Shown in pieces: positions 1 to 7,691 of a DNA stretch of 51,340 bases (the first letter of the stretch is position 1; each line of letters starts with the position of its first letter). Under the pieces are notes generated by a model. That model saw nothing but the letters and a program-made list of their open reading frames with translations, did no database searches and had not been told where the DNA came from. The translations under genes and the position numbers were made by a program. Origin of the DNA: an uncultured Gemmatimonadota bacterium (GTDB lineage: Bacteria; Gemmatimonadota; Gemmatimonadetes; Gemmatimonadales; Gemmatimonadaceae); NCBI GenBank assembly GCA_946480295.1, contig CAMLIT010000017.1, positions 1 to 51,340 on the forward strand. Reading direction: 5' to 3'.

Positions 1-25
1 GTCCGCAATCGCCAGTCCGCAGTAC

Positions 26-54
26 GTCCGCAGTCCGCAGTCCGCAGTCCGCAG
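26..54. repeat. Heptanucleotide tandem repeat, unit AGTCCGC
   Basis: Several consecutive copies of a seven-base unit (CAGTCCG in phase at 31, 38 and 45, with further degenerate copies back to base 1). It lies just beyond the 3' end of the cystathionine beta-synthase gene. The unit sequence differs from the other tracts in the window, but the period is the same seven bases. Confidence 0.85.
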
Positions 55-82
55 TTCTGTCGGGTTCCAGTAATAGCCGGCG

Positions 83-1474
83 TCAGCGCGCCATGAGATA
101 GCTCAGCATGTCCGATCTCGTGACGATCCCCAGCACCTTCCCGTCCGACCGCACCAGCACCGCCGGGTTGCTCTTCGACAGCAGCTTCGCGACCTGGTCG
201 ACCGGCTGCTCACTATCGACCATCGGGAAGGGCGGGTCCATGACCTCGCTCACCGTCGCGTCGAGCAGTTTCGTGTTCTCCAGGCTCTTCGCCGACAGCG
301 ACCAGTCGCTCACCGAGCCGACGCAGTTCGCTCCCTCCATCACCGGGAGCTGCGAGATGTCGTGCTGCGACATCAGCCGGAGCGCCTGCCGCACCGTGGT
401 GCCGGGCGCGACGCTCACGATCTCGTGCGCCGGCGTCGCCTTCGTGTCCAGCACCCCGGCCACCGTCGTGCGGTCCGGCTCGAGGAGCTGGTTCTCGCGC
501 ATCCACTCGTCGTTGTAGAGCTTCGAGAGGTAGCGCTCCCCCGTATCCGGGAGCACGCCGACGACGAGCGCGTTCGGGTCGTCCAGCCGCCGGGCGACGT
601 GCAGCGACACGTGCGTGATCAGTCCGCCCGAGCCGCCGGCGAACAGACCCTCCTCGCGCGTCAGCCGCCGCGCCATCGCGAACGACTCCTTGTCCGTCAC
701 GGTCATGAAGTCGTCGACGATGCTCATGTCCAGCGTGCCGGGGACCTTGTCCTGCCCGATCCCCTCCACCTTGTACGGCGCGCCCTCCGGCTTCGCCGCG
801 CCCTTCGTGCGCCACATCTCGGCGAGGATCGAGCCCGCCGGGTCGCCGGCGATCACCTGGACCCTCGGGTTCCGCGACTTGAGGTAGCGGCCGACGCCGG
901 TGATCGTGCCCCCCGTTCCCGCCGCGTAGACGAAGTGCGTGACCTTCCCCTCCGTCTGCTCCCAGATCTCCGGCCCCGTCGTCTCGAAGTGCGCCTGCGG
1001 GTTCGCCTCGTTGTAGAATTGGTTGGCGAGGATCGCGTTAGGCGTCTCGTGGGCGATCCGCTTCGCCATCATCACGTAGTTGTCCGGGTGGTCCGGCGGC
1101 ACCGCCGTCGGCGTGATGATGACCTCGGCGCCGAACGACTTGAGCAGCCGCACCTTCTCCTGCGACATCTTGTCCGGCAGGGTGAAGATGCAGCGGTATC
1201 CCTTGAGCGCCGCGGCGATGGCGAGTCCCACCCCCGTGTTGCCGCTCGTCCCCTCGACGATCGTGCCGCCGGGCCGGAGCTTCCCCTCGCGTTCGGCGCG
1301 CTCGATGATCGGCAGGCCGATGCGGTCCTTGATCGACCCGCCGGGATTGAAGAACTCGGCCTTCACGTACACCGGCGTGCGGATGCCGCGCGTGACCTTG
1401 TTCAGCCGGATCAGCGGCGTCCAGCCGATGGTCTCGAGGACGGTGTCGTAGGGCTGGCGATTGCGTTCGATCAT
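83..1474 (-). CDS. cbs: Cystathionine beta-synthase, PLP enzyme with C-terminal CBS-domain pair
   Basis: A 463-residue cytosolic PLP enzyme of the cysteine synthase / cystathionine beta-synthase fold, expected to condense serine (or an activated serine) with homocysteine to make cystathionine in transsulfuration. The PLP lysine is K49 in GGSIKDR, and the phosphate/substrate loop TSGNTG is at about 76-81. Residues of about 345-463 form two CBS repeats, a regulatory module that binds adenosyl ligands in relatives. The ATG at 1474 gives a normal family N-terminus (TPLIRL near residue 19). The gene is monocistronic-looking, with heptamer repeat tracts on both sides. A cysteine synthase activity with CBS tail cannot be excluded from sequence alone. 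Confidence 0.86.
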   Translation of the reverse strand: MIERNRQPYDTVLETIGWTPLIRLNKVTRGIRTPVYVKAEFFNPGGSIKDRIGLPIIERAEREGKLRPGGTIVEGTSGNTGVGLAIAAALKGYRCIFTLPDKMSQEKVRLLKSFGAEVIITPTAVPPDHPDNYVMMAKRIAHETPNAILANQFYNEANPQAHFETTGPEIWEQTEGKVTHFVYAAGTGGTITGVGRYLKSRNPRVQVIAGDPAGSILAEMWRTKGAAKPEGAPYKVEGIGQDKVPGTLDMSIVDDFMTVTDKESFAMARRLTREEGLFAGGSGGLITHVSLHVARRLDDPNALVVGVLPDTGERYLSKLYNDEWMRENQLLEPDRTTVAGVLDTKATPAHEIVSVAPGTTVRQALRLMSQHDISQLPVMEGANCVGSVSDWSLSAKSLENTKLLDATVSEVMDPPFPMVDSEQPVDQVAKLLSKSNPAVLVRSDGKVLGIVTRSDMLSYLMAR

Positions 1475-1484
1475 CGGGGGAAGA

Positions 1485-1505
1485 GGGACGAGGGACGAGG
1501 GACGC
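1485..1505. repeat. Heptanucleotide tandem repeat, unit GGGACGA (left inverted arm)
   Basis: Three tandem copies (GGGACGA, GGGACGA, GGGACGC) directly upstream of the cbs start. Together with the tract at 1556-1583 it makes an imperfect inverted repeat: about 31 bases on each side (1476-1506 and 1554-1584) pair with three mismatches around a 47-base spacer. Confidence 0.85.
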
Positions 1506-1541
1506 GATCGCGGCGTACGCTGGACGTTGGCGACTTCAGCC

Positions 1542-2024
1542 TCATGGTTGGGGCGCGTCCTTCGTCCCGCGTCCCTCGTCCCCCTGGTGCAGTATCGTAT
1601 CCCCGGGCAGCGGCGGCGCGTCGGGATGACGGAAGAAGACGGGGAAGAGGATGGTGACGGCCATCGGCTGGCCGTGCTGCTTCGCGGGGACGAACTGCAG
1701 CTCGCTGGCGCCGCGCACCGCGGCGGTGTCGAGCGAGCCGTAGCCGCTCGATTCCTCCACCTGCGTCGACTCCGGGTGCACGCGGCCGTCCTGGTCGATG
1801 AACAGGCGCAGCGTGACGTTCCCCTGCACCTTCCGCGCGTACAGCGCCGCCGGGTAGCGGAAGGGGAGCTCCTTGTTCACCATGACGGGCGGTTCGTCCG
1901 GCCGTGCCCCGCCGCTCTCGAAGCTCTTCGCGAGCGCTTTCGTCTGCTTGTCGTCGAGGCAGCCGGCGGCCAGCGCGCTCGTCGCGAGCACCGCGGCCGC
2001 CACGATCCTGTGCATGCGGAACAT
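1542..2024 (-). CDS. TonB C-terminal-domain lipoprotein
   Basis: 160 residues. The N-terminus has a hydrophobic signal followed by a lipobox-like LAAGC (Cys22), so it is probably an acylated envelope protein. Residues of about 55-140 match the TonB C-terminal fold, with YPAALYARKVQGNVTLRLFI, then GRV and a central SSGYGSLDTAAV segment. Classical TonB has an N-terminal membrane helix and a Pro-rich spacer; both are missing here, so it is more likely a stand-alone envelope TonB-fold protein than an ExbBD-driven energy transducer. The last about 12 residues are encoded by a heptamer repeat tract (1556-1583) and look like repeat read-through. The start at 2024 may instead be the ATG three codons later. 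Confidence 0.72.
   Translation of the reverse strand: MFRMHRIVAAAVLATSALAAGCLDDKQTKALAKSFESGGARPDEPPVMVNKELPFRYPAALYARKVQGNVTLRLFIDQDGRVHPESTQVEESSGYGSLDTAAVRGASELQFVPAKQHGQPMAVTILFPVFFRHPDAPPLPGDTILHQGDEGRGTKDAPQP
1556..1583. repeat. Heptanucleotide tandem repeat, unit CGTCCCx (right inverted arm)
   Basis: Four adjacent seven-base units (CGTCCTT, CGTCCCG, CGTCCCT, CGTCCCC). This is the opposite strand of the GGGACGA family and the partner arm of 1485-1505. It lies inside the 3' end of the TonB-fold gene and is translated there. Confidence 0.85.
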
Positions 2025-2084
2025 GCTCGTAATGTAGGACGGCCTCGGCCCCCCGGCGAGGAGCCCCGCGGTCAGTGCGGCGGG

Positions 2085-4766
2085 CTACGCCTTCGCCGCG
2101 TCGATCAGCTCCGCCAGCACGCCCAACGCCTCGATGGGCGTCATCACGTTCGCATCGAGCGACTTCAGCCGCTCGACCGCCGGATGCGGCGCAGTTGCAA
2201 AGAGCCCGAGCTGCGCATCCACAGCCGCGCCTCCCGCCTCCCGCCTCCCGCCTCCCGCAACTGCGCGCCCCGCCTCCCGCCTCCCGCCTCCCGCGACCAG
2301 CGCCTCCCCCTCGAGCACGCCGAGCACCTCGCGCGCGCGCCCGATCACCGCCTCCGGCAGCCCCGCCAGCCGCCCCACCTCGATCCCGTACGACCGGTCC
2401 GCGCCCCCCGGCTGGAGCTTGTGGAGGAAGAGCACCTGGTCGCCGACCTCACGCACCGCGACGTTGTAGTTCCGCAGCGCCGGCAGCTCCTGCGCGAGCT
2501 GCGTCAGCTCGTGGTAGTGCGTGGCGAAGATCGTCTTGCAGCCGATGCGCTCGTGCACGTGCTCGCTCACCGCCCACGCGATCGATACGCCGTCGTACGT
2601 CGACGTCCCGCGGCCGATCTCGTCGAGCAGCACCAGGCTGCGCGCGGTCGCCGTGTGCAGGATCGCGCTCGTCTCCGCCATCTCCACCATGAACGTCGAC
2701 TGGCCGCGCACGAGGTTGTCGCTCGCTCCGACGCGCGTGAAGACGCGGTCGACGATCCCGATGCGCGCCGACGACGCGGGGACGAAGCTCCCGATCTGCG
2801 CCAGGAGGACGATGAGCCCCACCTGGCGGAGGATCGTGGACTTGCCGGCCATGTTCGGGCCGGTGAGGATGATCATCCGCGCGTCGCTCGTCAGGCGGAC
2901 GTCGTTCGGGATGAATCGGTCGCGGGGCATCATCCGCTCGACCACCGGGTGCCGCCCGCCGACGATGTCGAGGTCGAAGTCGTCGGTGAGGGTCGGGCGC
3001 GTGTACCCCTCGCGCGCCGCGACGTCGGCGAGCGACGCGAGCGCGTCCAGCTCGGCGACGATGCGCGACGCCGCCTGGAGACGCCCGATCTCCGCGCCGA
3101 CGTCGGCGCGCAGCGCCTCGAACAGCTCGCGCTCGCGCGCCTCGATGCGTTCGGCGGCGGTGAGGATCTTCTCCTCGTACTCCTTGAGCGCGGGGGTGAC
3201 GAAGCGCTCGCCGGTGGTGATGGTCTGCCGGCGCTGGTAGTCCGGCGGCACGAGGTGGAGGTTGGGCTTCGTGACCTCGATGTAGTAGCCGAAGACCTTG
3301 TTGAACCCCACCTTGAGCGAGGTGATCCCGGTGCGCTCGCGCTCCCCGGCCTGGATGCGGGCGATGGCGTCGCGGCCGCCGTCGCGCAGCGCGCGCATCC
3401 CGTCGAGGTCGGGATCCACCCCGTCGGCGATCGTCGCCTCCTCGCCGATGGCGAGCGGCGGCCGCTCGACGAGCGTCGTCGCGATGCGCGCCGCGACGTC
3501 GCCGCAGGCGTCCCAGCCCGCGAGGAGGCCGGCGACGTGCGCGGCCCTGGCGGCCCGGCGGGCGGCGCGCTCCACCTCGGGCAGCCTGCCTAACGACGCG
3601 CCGAGCGCGCCGAGCTCCCGCGGCGTGCTCCGCTTCGATGCGGCCTTCGCCGCCAGCCGCTCCACGTCGCGCACGCCGTCGAGCGCCTCGCGCAGCGCCT
3701 CGCGGGCGATCGGGTCGTCCACGAGCGCCGCCACCGCGCCCTGCCGCGCCTCGATCGCCGCGCGCGCCGTGAGCGGCGCGAGCAGCCACTGCCGGAGGAG
3801 CCGCGCGCCCATCGGCGTCTGCGTGCGGTCGAGCACCGCGAGGAGCGTCCCCTCGGTCCCCCCGCCGCGCAGCGACTCCACCAGCTCGAGGTTCCGCCGC
3901 GTCATCTCGTCGAGCGGCATGATCCCGCCCGGCCGTTCGACCGTCGGCCGCCCGAGCTGCGGCAGGCCGCCCGGCTGGAGCTCGCGCAGGTAGCGGAGCA
4001 GCGCCCCCGCCGCGCCCACCGCCGCCGCGTCGTCGGCCCCGAGCCCGATCCCCTCCAGCGAGTGCACCCCGAACTGCCGCGCGAGATCGTCCGCCGCGAG
4101 CGCCGGATCGAACTCCCACCCCTCGCGCTCGGTGACGAGGGCGCCTTCGGCGCCGCGGGAGGCGGGAGGCGGGAGCCGGGAGGCGGGTTGCACGAGGATC
4201 TCGCGAGGCGCCAGCCGCGCGAGCAGCGGCTCCATCTCCGGCTCCGTCGTGAGGAAGAGCCGGAGCTCGCCGGTCGACACATCAGCCGCTGCGACGCCGA
4301 ACGATGCGCGTCCCGCGTCCCGCATCCCGCGTCCCCCACCGCCTCCCTCCTCCCGCCTCCCGCCTCCCTCGGAGATCGCCACCACGTAGTTGTTCCGCGC
4401 GCCGTCCAGCAGCTCGTCGGCGAACGCGACGCCCGGCGACACCGTCTCGATGACCTCGCGCTTCACGACGCCGCGGGCGAGCCGCGGGTCCTCCATCTGC
4501 TCGCAGATCGCGACGCGGAATCCCTGCTGCACGAGGCGGCGCAGGTAGTCGTTCGCCGCCTTCACCGGGATCCCCGCGAGCGGCACCTCGGCGGCGCCGC
4601 CGTTGTTGCGCGCCGTCAGCGTCAGGCCGAGGACGCGCGAGGCCGTCTCCGCGTCCTCGTAGAACATCTCGTAGAACTCGCCCATCCGGAAGAACAGGAT
4701 CGCGTTCTGGTGCCGCGACTTGATCTCCCGGTACTGCTGCATGAGCGGGGTCTGCGCCGTGCTCAC
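2085..4766 (-). CDS. mutS: DNA mismatch repair protein MutS
   Basis: 893 residues when started at the GTG at 4766; the frame stays open further upstream but that part is a shadow of the SPOR gene. MutS binds mismatches and small loops and starts repair. The mismatch-wedge F-x-E motif is F31/E33 in GEFYEMF. The C-terminal ABC-type ATPase has GPNMAGKST (Walker A), the DEIGRGTST signature and THYHEL. QLGLF at 852-856 (bases 2199-2213) fits the beta-clamp binding consensus. Three low-complexity insertions, at about residues 131-153, 190-205 and 820-848, coincide exactly with heptamer repeat tracts in the DNA and keep the frame open. The GTG start overlaps the upstream SPOR gene stop by 4 bp (GTGA), so translation is probably coupled. 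Confidence 0.95.
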   Translation of the reverse strand: MSTAQTPLMQQYREIKSRHQNAILFFRMGEFYEMFYEDAETASRVLGLTLTARNNGGAAEVPLAGIPVKAANDYLRRLVQQGFRVAICEQMEDPRLARGVVKREVIETVSPGVAFADELLDGARNNYVVAISEGGGRREEGGGGGRGMRDAGRASFGVAAADVSTGELRLFLTTEPEMEPLLARLAPREILVQPASRLPPPASRGAEGALVTEREGWEFDPALAADDLARQFGVHSLEGIGLGADDAAAVGAAGALLRYLRELQPGGLPQLGRPTVERPGGIMPLDEMTRRNLELVESLRGGGTEGTLLAVLDRTQTPMGARLLRQWLLAPLTARAAIEARQGAVAALVDDPIAREALREALDGVRDVERLAAKAASKRSTPRELGALGASLGRLPEVERAARRAARAAHVAGLLAGWDACGDVAARIATTLVERPPLAIGEEATIADGVDPDLDGMRALRDGGRDAIARIQAGERERTGITSLKVGFNKVFGYYIEVTKPNLHLVPPDYQRRQTITTGERFVTPALKEYEEKILTAAERIEARERELFEALRADVGAEIGRLQAASRIVAELDALASLADVAAREGYTRPTLTDDFDLDIVGGRHPVVERMMPRDRFIPNDVRLTSDARMIILTGPNMAGKSTILRQVGLIVLLAQIGSFVPASSARIGIVDRVFTRVGASDNLVRGQSTFMVEMAETSAILHTATARSLVLLDEIGRGTSTYDGVSIAWAVSEHVHERIGCKTIFATHYHELTQLAQELPALRNYNVAVREVGDQVLFLHKLQPGGADRSYGIEVGRLAGLPEAVIGRAREVLGVLEGEALVAGGGRREAGRAVAGGGRREAGGAAVDAQLGLFATAPHPAVERLKSLDANVMTPIEALGVLAELIDAAKA
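2230..2293. repeat. Heptanucleotide tandem repeat inside mutS, unit CCTCCCG
   Basis: Four units (2230-2257), a 15-base interruption, then three more units (2273-2293). On the coding strand it reads as repeated GGGRREAG-like peptide just before the clamp-binding QLGLF of MutS. Confidence 0.9.
4157..4184. repeat. Heptanucleotide tandem repeat inside mutS, unit GGGAGGC
   Basis: Four units, one with a single change (GGGAGCC). Translated in MutS as the proline-rich ASRLPPPASR segment. It is the reverse orientation of the 2230-2293 tract. Confidence 0.9.
4308..4368. repeat. Two adjacent heptamer tracts inside mutS (GCGTCCC and GCCTCCC)
   Basis: Four GCGTCCC-type units (4308-4335) followed closely by four GCCTCCC-type units (4341-4368). 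Two different unit families lie side by side, both translated in MutS as a Gly/Arg/Glu-rich stretch. Confidence 0.9.
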
Positions 4767-5767
4767 CGCGCCTCCGTCTCCGTCGCCACGAACCCGGCGA
4801 TGCCGCGCGCCTTGAGCCGCTTCTCCTCGGCGACCGCCTCGCTCCGCGACGCGTAGTGCCCCACCCGCACGCGGAACGGCTTCGACGTCCCGACCACCCG
4901 CGCCTCGATCCCGCGCGCCTTCAGTCGCGCGACGAGGTGTTCGGCCGAGGGACGCGAGTCGTACGCGGCCACCTGCACGGCATAGCGAGTCACCGCGTGC
5001 GTCTCGTGCGTGTCGTGCTTCGCCGGTGCGCTGCGCGTCGGCGCCGCGCTGTCCGCGCGGCGCGCCTGGCTGTCGGTCGGTGTGCGCGCGCGGCGGCTGC
5101 TGTCCGCGCGCGGGGATCGCGCCCACGTGCTCTCCGCCGCCGTCGTCGTCCGTGCGCTCCGCTTCGTCGGCGCCGCGGCCACCGTCGCCGTGTCCACGCC
5201 CTCGCAGCGCGCGGCGTAGTAGTCGATCTGGTTGAGCAGCTCCACGTTCGACGCCGGCACGCCGGCGCGCGTCCGCAGGAGCACCGCGCACCCCTTCGGG
5301 AGCTGTCCCATGTCGAGCAGCAGCCGGCCGAGCGTGAGCGCGGCGCGCGCGTGCTCGGGAAACTCCGGATGTTCGAGGAGCAGCCGCTGGAGGTGCCCGG
5401 CGGCACCCGCGCGATCGCCACGCGAGCTCTCCAGCTGCGCCAGCGCGTACAGCGCGTCGGCGGCGCGCGGTGAGAACGGGTACTCGACGATGATCCGCTG
5501 GTAGTCGCGCTCCGCGGCCGCCGCCGACGAGGCGAGCGACGCGCGCCAGTAGAGCGCCTGCGCGTACGCGGGCGTGCCCGGGCGCGCCGCGGCGAGGAGC
5601 GAGTCGACGAGGGCGCGGCCCGCGTCGCCATTGCCCCCGACGACGAGCTGGCGGGCGCGCAGGAACGCGGAGTCGGCGGCGGTGTGCTCGGGCGCGGCGG
5701 TGTCGGACTGCTGCGCGCGCGCCAGCACCGGGCACACGAGGAGGGCGAGGAGGACGATCTGCTTCAT
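4763..5767 (-). CDS. Secreted TPR-like protein with C-terminal SPOR domain
   Basis: 334 residues from the ATG at 5767, chosen because it begins directly with a signal peptide (MKQIVLLALLVCPVLARA) and has AAGGTG about 8 bases upstream. The middle (about 35-170) has short helical repeats with BamD/YbgF-like spacing (AGHLQRLLLEHPEF, LTLGRLLLDMGQL). A low-complexity Ala/Thr/Arg-rich linker follows. The last about 75 residues are a SPOR domain (YAVQVAAYDSR ... FRVRVGHYASRSEAVAEEKR), a fold that binds denuded peptidoglycan at the division site. It is therefore likely periplasmic and cell-wall associated. It lies between holA and mutS and overlaps mutS by 4 bp. Confidence 0.82.
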   Translation of the reverse strand: MKQIVLLALLVCPVLARAQQSDTAAPEHTAADSAFLRARQLVVGGNGDAGRALVDSLLAAARPGTPAYAQALYWRASLASSAAAAERDYQRIIVEYPFSPRAADALYALAQLESSRGDRAGAAGHLQRLLLEHPEFPEHARAALTLGRLLLDMGQLPKGCAVLLRTRAGVPASNVELLNQIDYYAARCEGVDTATVAAAPTKRSARTTTAAESTWARSPRADSSRRARTPTDSQARRADSAAPTRSAPAKHDTHETHAVTRYAVQVAAYDSRPSAEHLVARLKARGIEARVVGTSKPFRVRVGHYASRSEAVAEEKRLKARGIAGFVATETEAR

Positions 5768-5780
5768 GGGGGGCACACCT

Positions 5781-6836
5781 TCACGCGGCGCGACGGCGCC
5801 GGTCACTGCATAACGTGAGGACGAGCGTGGAGAGGAGCTGTTCGTCGGAGGAGAGCCGGCTGCCCTTCAGCGCCATGTCGGCGGCGAGCAGCGCGTCGAG
5901 CGCGTCGTCGAGCGCGCGCGGCGACCAGTGGTCCACCATCTTCCCCCACGCGGTCACGGCGTCGCTCCAGCTGCGCCCGGGGAAGTTCGACCCGCTCTTC
6001 AGCAGCCCGTACAGCTCGTCGACGAGCCGCCGGCCGCCGATTCCCCGCTCCCGCAGCGTCAGCGCGTAGGCGAGGGCGAGGGTCTGCGTCGTCAGCGCCA
6101 TGACGATCGGCACTGCGGCGATCTTCGGCTGCTGGAGGAGTCCCGGCAGGAGGGCCAGCGCGGCGCGGGCGTCGCGCCGGCCCACCGCATCGAGGAAGTC
6201 GCCGAGCGTCTCGCCACGGCGCACGCCGACGACCGCCGACACCGCGCTCTCGGTGATCTCGCCCCCCGACGCGAAGCTCCCCAGCTTGTCCAGCTCCAGC
6301 TTGAGCTGCGCCAGGTCCGTCCCCGCGGCGTCCTGCAGCAGGTGCACCGCCTCGGGCGTGATCGAGCATCCCAGCTCGTGCTTCGCGTAGTACTCGATCC
6401 ACTTGGGGACGCGGGCGCCGGTGAGCGCCTCGAACTCGACGGCGAAGGGCTTCCCGGCCAGGGCCTTGTCCTCCTTCGCGCCCGCGGGCGCCGTGAGCAC
6501 GACGACCTGGTCGGGCGCGGGGGACTTGAGGTAGCGATCGAGCATGGCGCGCGCGTCCTTCTTGAGCGCCGTCACGTCGCGGATGACGACCACGCGCCGC
6601 TCGGCCATCATCGGCGGGGTGCTCAGGAGGGAGCCGAGCGTCTCGGCATCCAGCTCGGCGCCGCGGTGGACGTCGAGGTTGAAGTCGCGCGTCGCCGGAT
6701 CCACCGCCGCGTCCACGATCTCGCGGACGACGATCTCCTTGAGGTAGTCGTCCTCGCCGTGGAGGAAGTGGACGGGGGCGAAGTCGCGCTCGCGGACGGC
6801 CGTGCGGAGCGCCTTCACTGCGTCGGCGGCTGGCAT
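5781..6836 (-). CDS. holA: DNA polymerase III delta subunit (clamp loader)
   Basis: 351 residues, the normal size for HolA. Delta opens the DnaN sliding clamp within the clamp-loader complex. Family features are HFLHGEDDYLKEIVVREIV near residue 24, the STPPMMAERRVVVIRDV segment near 75-95, then an AAA+ lid and a helical collar region ending in a run of helices. The ATG at 6836 begins directly with the family N-terminus. Upstream on the same strand is a TATATT-like element about 9 bases from the ATG, so the gene may have its own promoter and head the holA-SPOR-mutS run. The gap to the SPOR gene start is 13 bases. Confidence 0.9.
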   Translation of the reverse strand: MPAADAVKALRTAVRERDFAPVHFLHGEDDYLKEIVVREIVDAAVDPATRDFNLDVHRGAELDAETLGSLLSTPPMMAERRVVVIRDVTALKKDARAMLDRYLKSPAPDQVVVLTAPAGAKEDKALAGKPFAVEFEALTGARVPKWIEYYAKHELGCSITPEAVHLLQDAAGTDLAQLKLELDKLGSFASGGEITESAVSAVVGVRRGETLGDFLDAVGRRDARAALALLPGLLQQPKIAAVPIVMALTTQTLALAYALTLRERGIGGRRLVDELYGLLKSGSNFPGRSWSDAVTAWGKMVDHWSPRALDDALDALLAADMALKGSRLSSDEQLLSTLVLTLCSDRRRRAA

Positions 6837-6900
6837 GCGACCAATATAAGACGCGGTCGCGGGGCCGGGCGAAGATTTACGTCACGCCGAGGCGCGTGCG

Positions 6901-7422
6901 CTACCGCATGTCCTGCAGCTCGAGGCTCGCCATGTGGAGCTGCGCGTCGCCCGCCATCATCACCGCGGGCCAGACGCCCATCCCCGTCGGCACCGACGCG
7001 GCGAACGCCGGCGTCGCCACGGGGGGCGGCGGCAGCTCCGGCGTGCTCGCGACGACCGGCGGAAGCCGCAGCAGCTCGTGGCCGCGCGCGCGCACGCTCA
7101 TCTCGTAGCCGGCGAAGGCGACGAGCGCGATGCCGGCGGCGAGGGCGGCGAAGGCGCCGAACGAGCCCGCCCGCACGCGGTGCACCGTGCCGCGCGCCGG
7201 CTCGACGGCGCGGAGCCGATCGTTCAGCCGCGCCATGAAGTCGGGCGACGGCTCGATGCAGGGAAGGTTCCGGACGAGCAGCAGGCTGCGTCGAACCGCC
7301 GTGTCGCGACGCGCGCACGGCCGGCAGGCCTCGAGATGGTGGCGCATCGCCTCCATCTCCACCGCGGGCAGCGTGTCATCGACGAAGCCGACGTGCTTGT
7401 TCCGAAACTCGCGACAGTCCAT
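6901..7422 (-). CDS. Zinc-finger anti-sigma factor (ZAS-type)
   Basis: 173 residues. The N-terminal cytoplasmic part has the anti-sigma zinc signature H29-x3-C33-x2-C36 (HLEACRPC) with Cys3 as a likely further ligand. A single membrane helix lies at about residues 88-108, followed by an about 65-residue Pro-rich extracytoplasmic tail. It lies downstream of the ECF sigma gene on the same strand, the expected partner arrangement. A strong hairpin terminator separates the two genes, so its level may be partly uncoupled from the sigma factor. Confidence 0.82.
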   Translation of the reverse strand: MDCREFRNKHVGFVDDTLPAVEMEAMRHHLEACRPCARRDTAVRRSLLLVRNLPCIEPSPDFMARLNDRLRAVEPARGTVHRVRAGSFGAFAALAAGIALVAFAGYEMSVRARGHELLRLPPVVASTPELPPPPVATPAFAASVPTGMGVWPAVMMAGDAQLHMASLELQDMR

Positions 7423-7506
7423 CGGTCCTGGGGTTCAACCGTTCGGCAGACGATACCCGCCGACCCGGGGGCGGTTCCGCCCCGCGACTCCGGGATGAAG
7501 AGTATG

Positions 7507-7542
7507 CAAAAAGCAAACGCCGCCGGAAACCCGGCGGCGTTT
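7507..7542 (-). terminator. Intrinsic terminator between sigma and anti-sigma genes
   Basis: A perfect 12-bp stem (7515-7526 with 7531-7542) and a four-base loop. Read on the minus strand, the stem is followed by TTTGC and then five T residues, as expected for termination of the sigma-factor transcript. Read on the plus strand the T-run is poor. Confidence 0.8.
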
Positions 7543-7640
7543 ACTTCCCCTTACACCCACCTCACTAGCACTTCAGAGCACTTCCCCTTCCACTTCCCCT
7601 CGAGAACCCCTTACTGCAAACCTGGTTCCACAATTTCCCC

Positions 7641-7686
7641 TCGTCCCTCGTCCCTCGTCCCCACGCCGCCCCCCTCCCGCCTCCCG
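7641..7686. repeat. Two heptamer tracts (TCGTCCC x3 and CCTCCCG x2)
   Basis: Three TCGTCCC units (7641-7661), an 11-base spacer, then two CCTCCCG units (7673-7686), ending a few bases before the stop codon of the ECF sigma gene. Two unit families occur together, as in mutS. Confidence 0.85.
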
Positions 7687-7691
7687 CTTCC

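Noticed and set aside
1..54. CRISPR array at the left edge
   Set aside because: The repeats are seven-base tandem units without spacers.
1461..3593. 710-codon open frame on the plus strand opposite mutS
   Set aside because: Antisense shadow of mutS and the TonB-fold gene, no domain signature.
4767..5735. N-terminal extension of the MutS frame upstream of 4766
   Set aside because: Not MutS-like; it is the out-of-phase shadow of the SPOR gene, and MutS homology starts right at the GTG at 4766.
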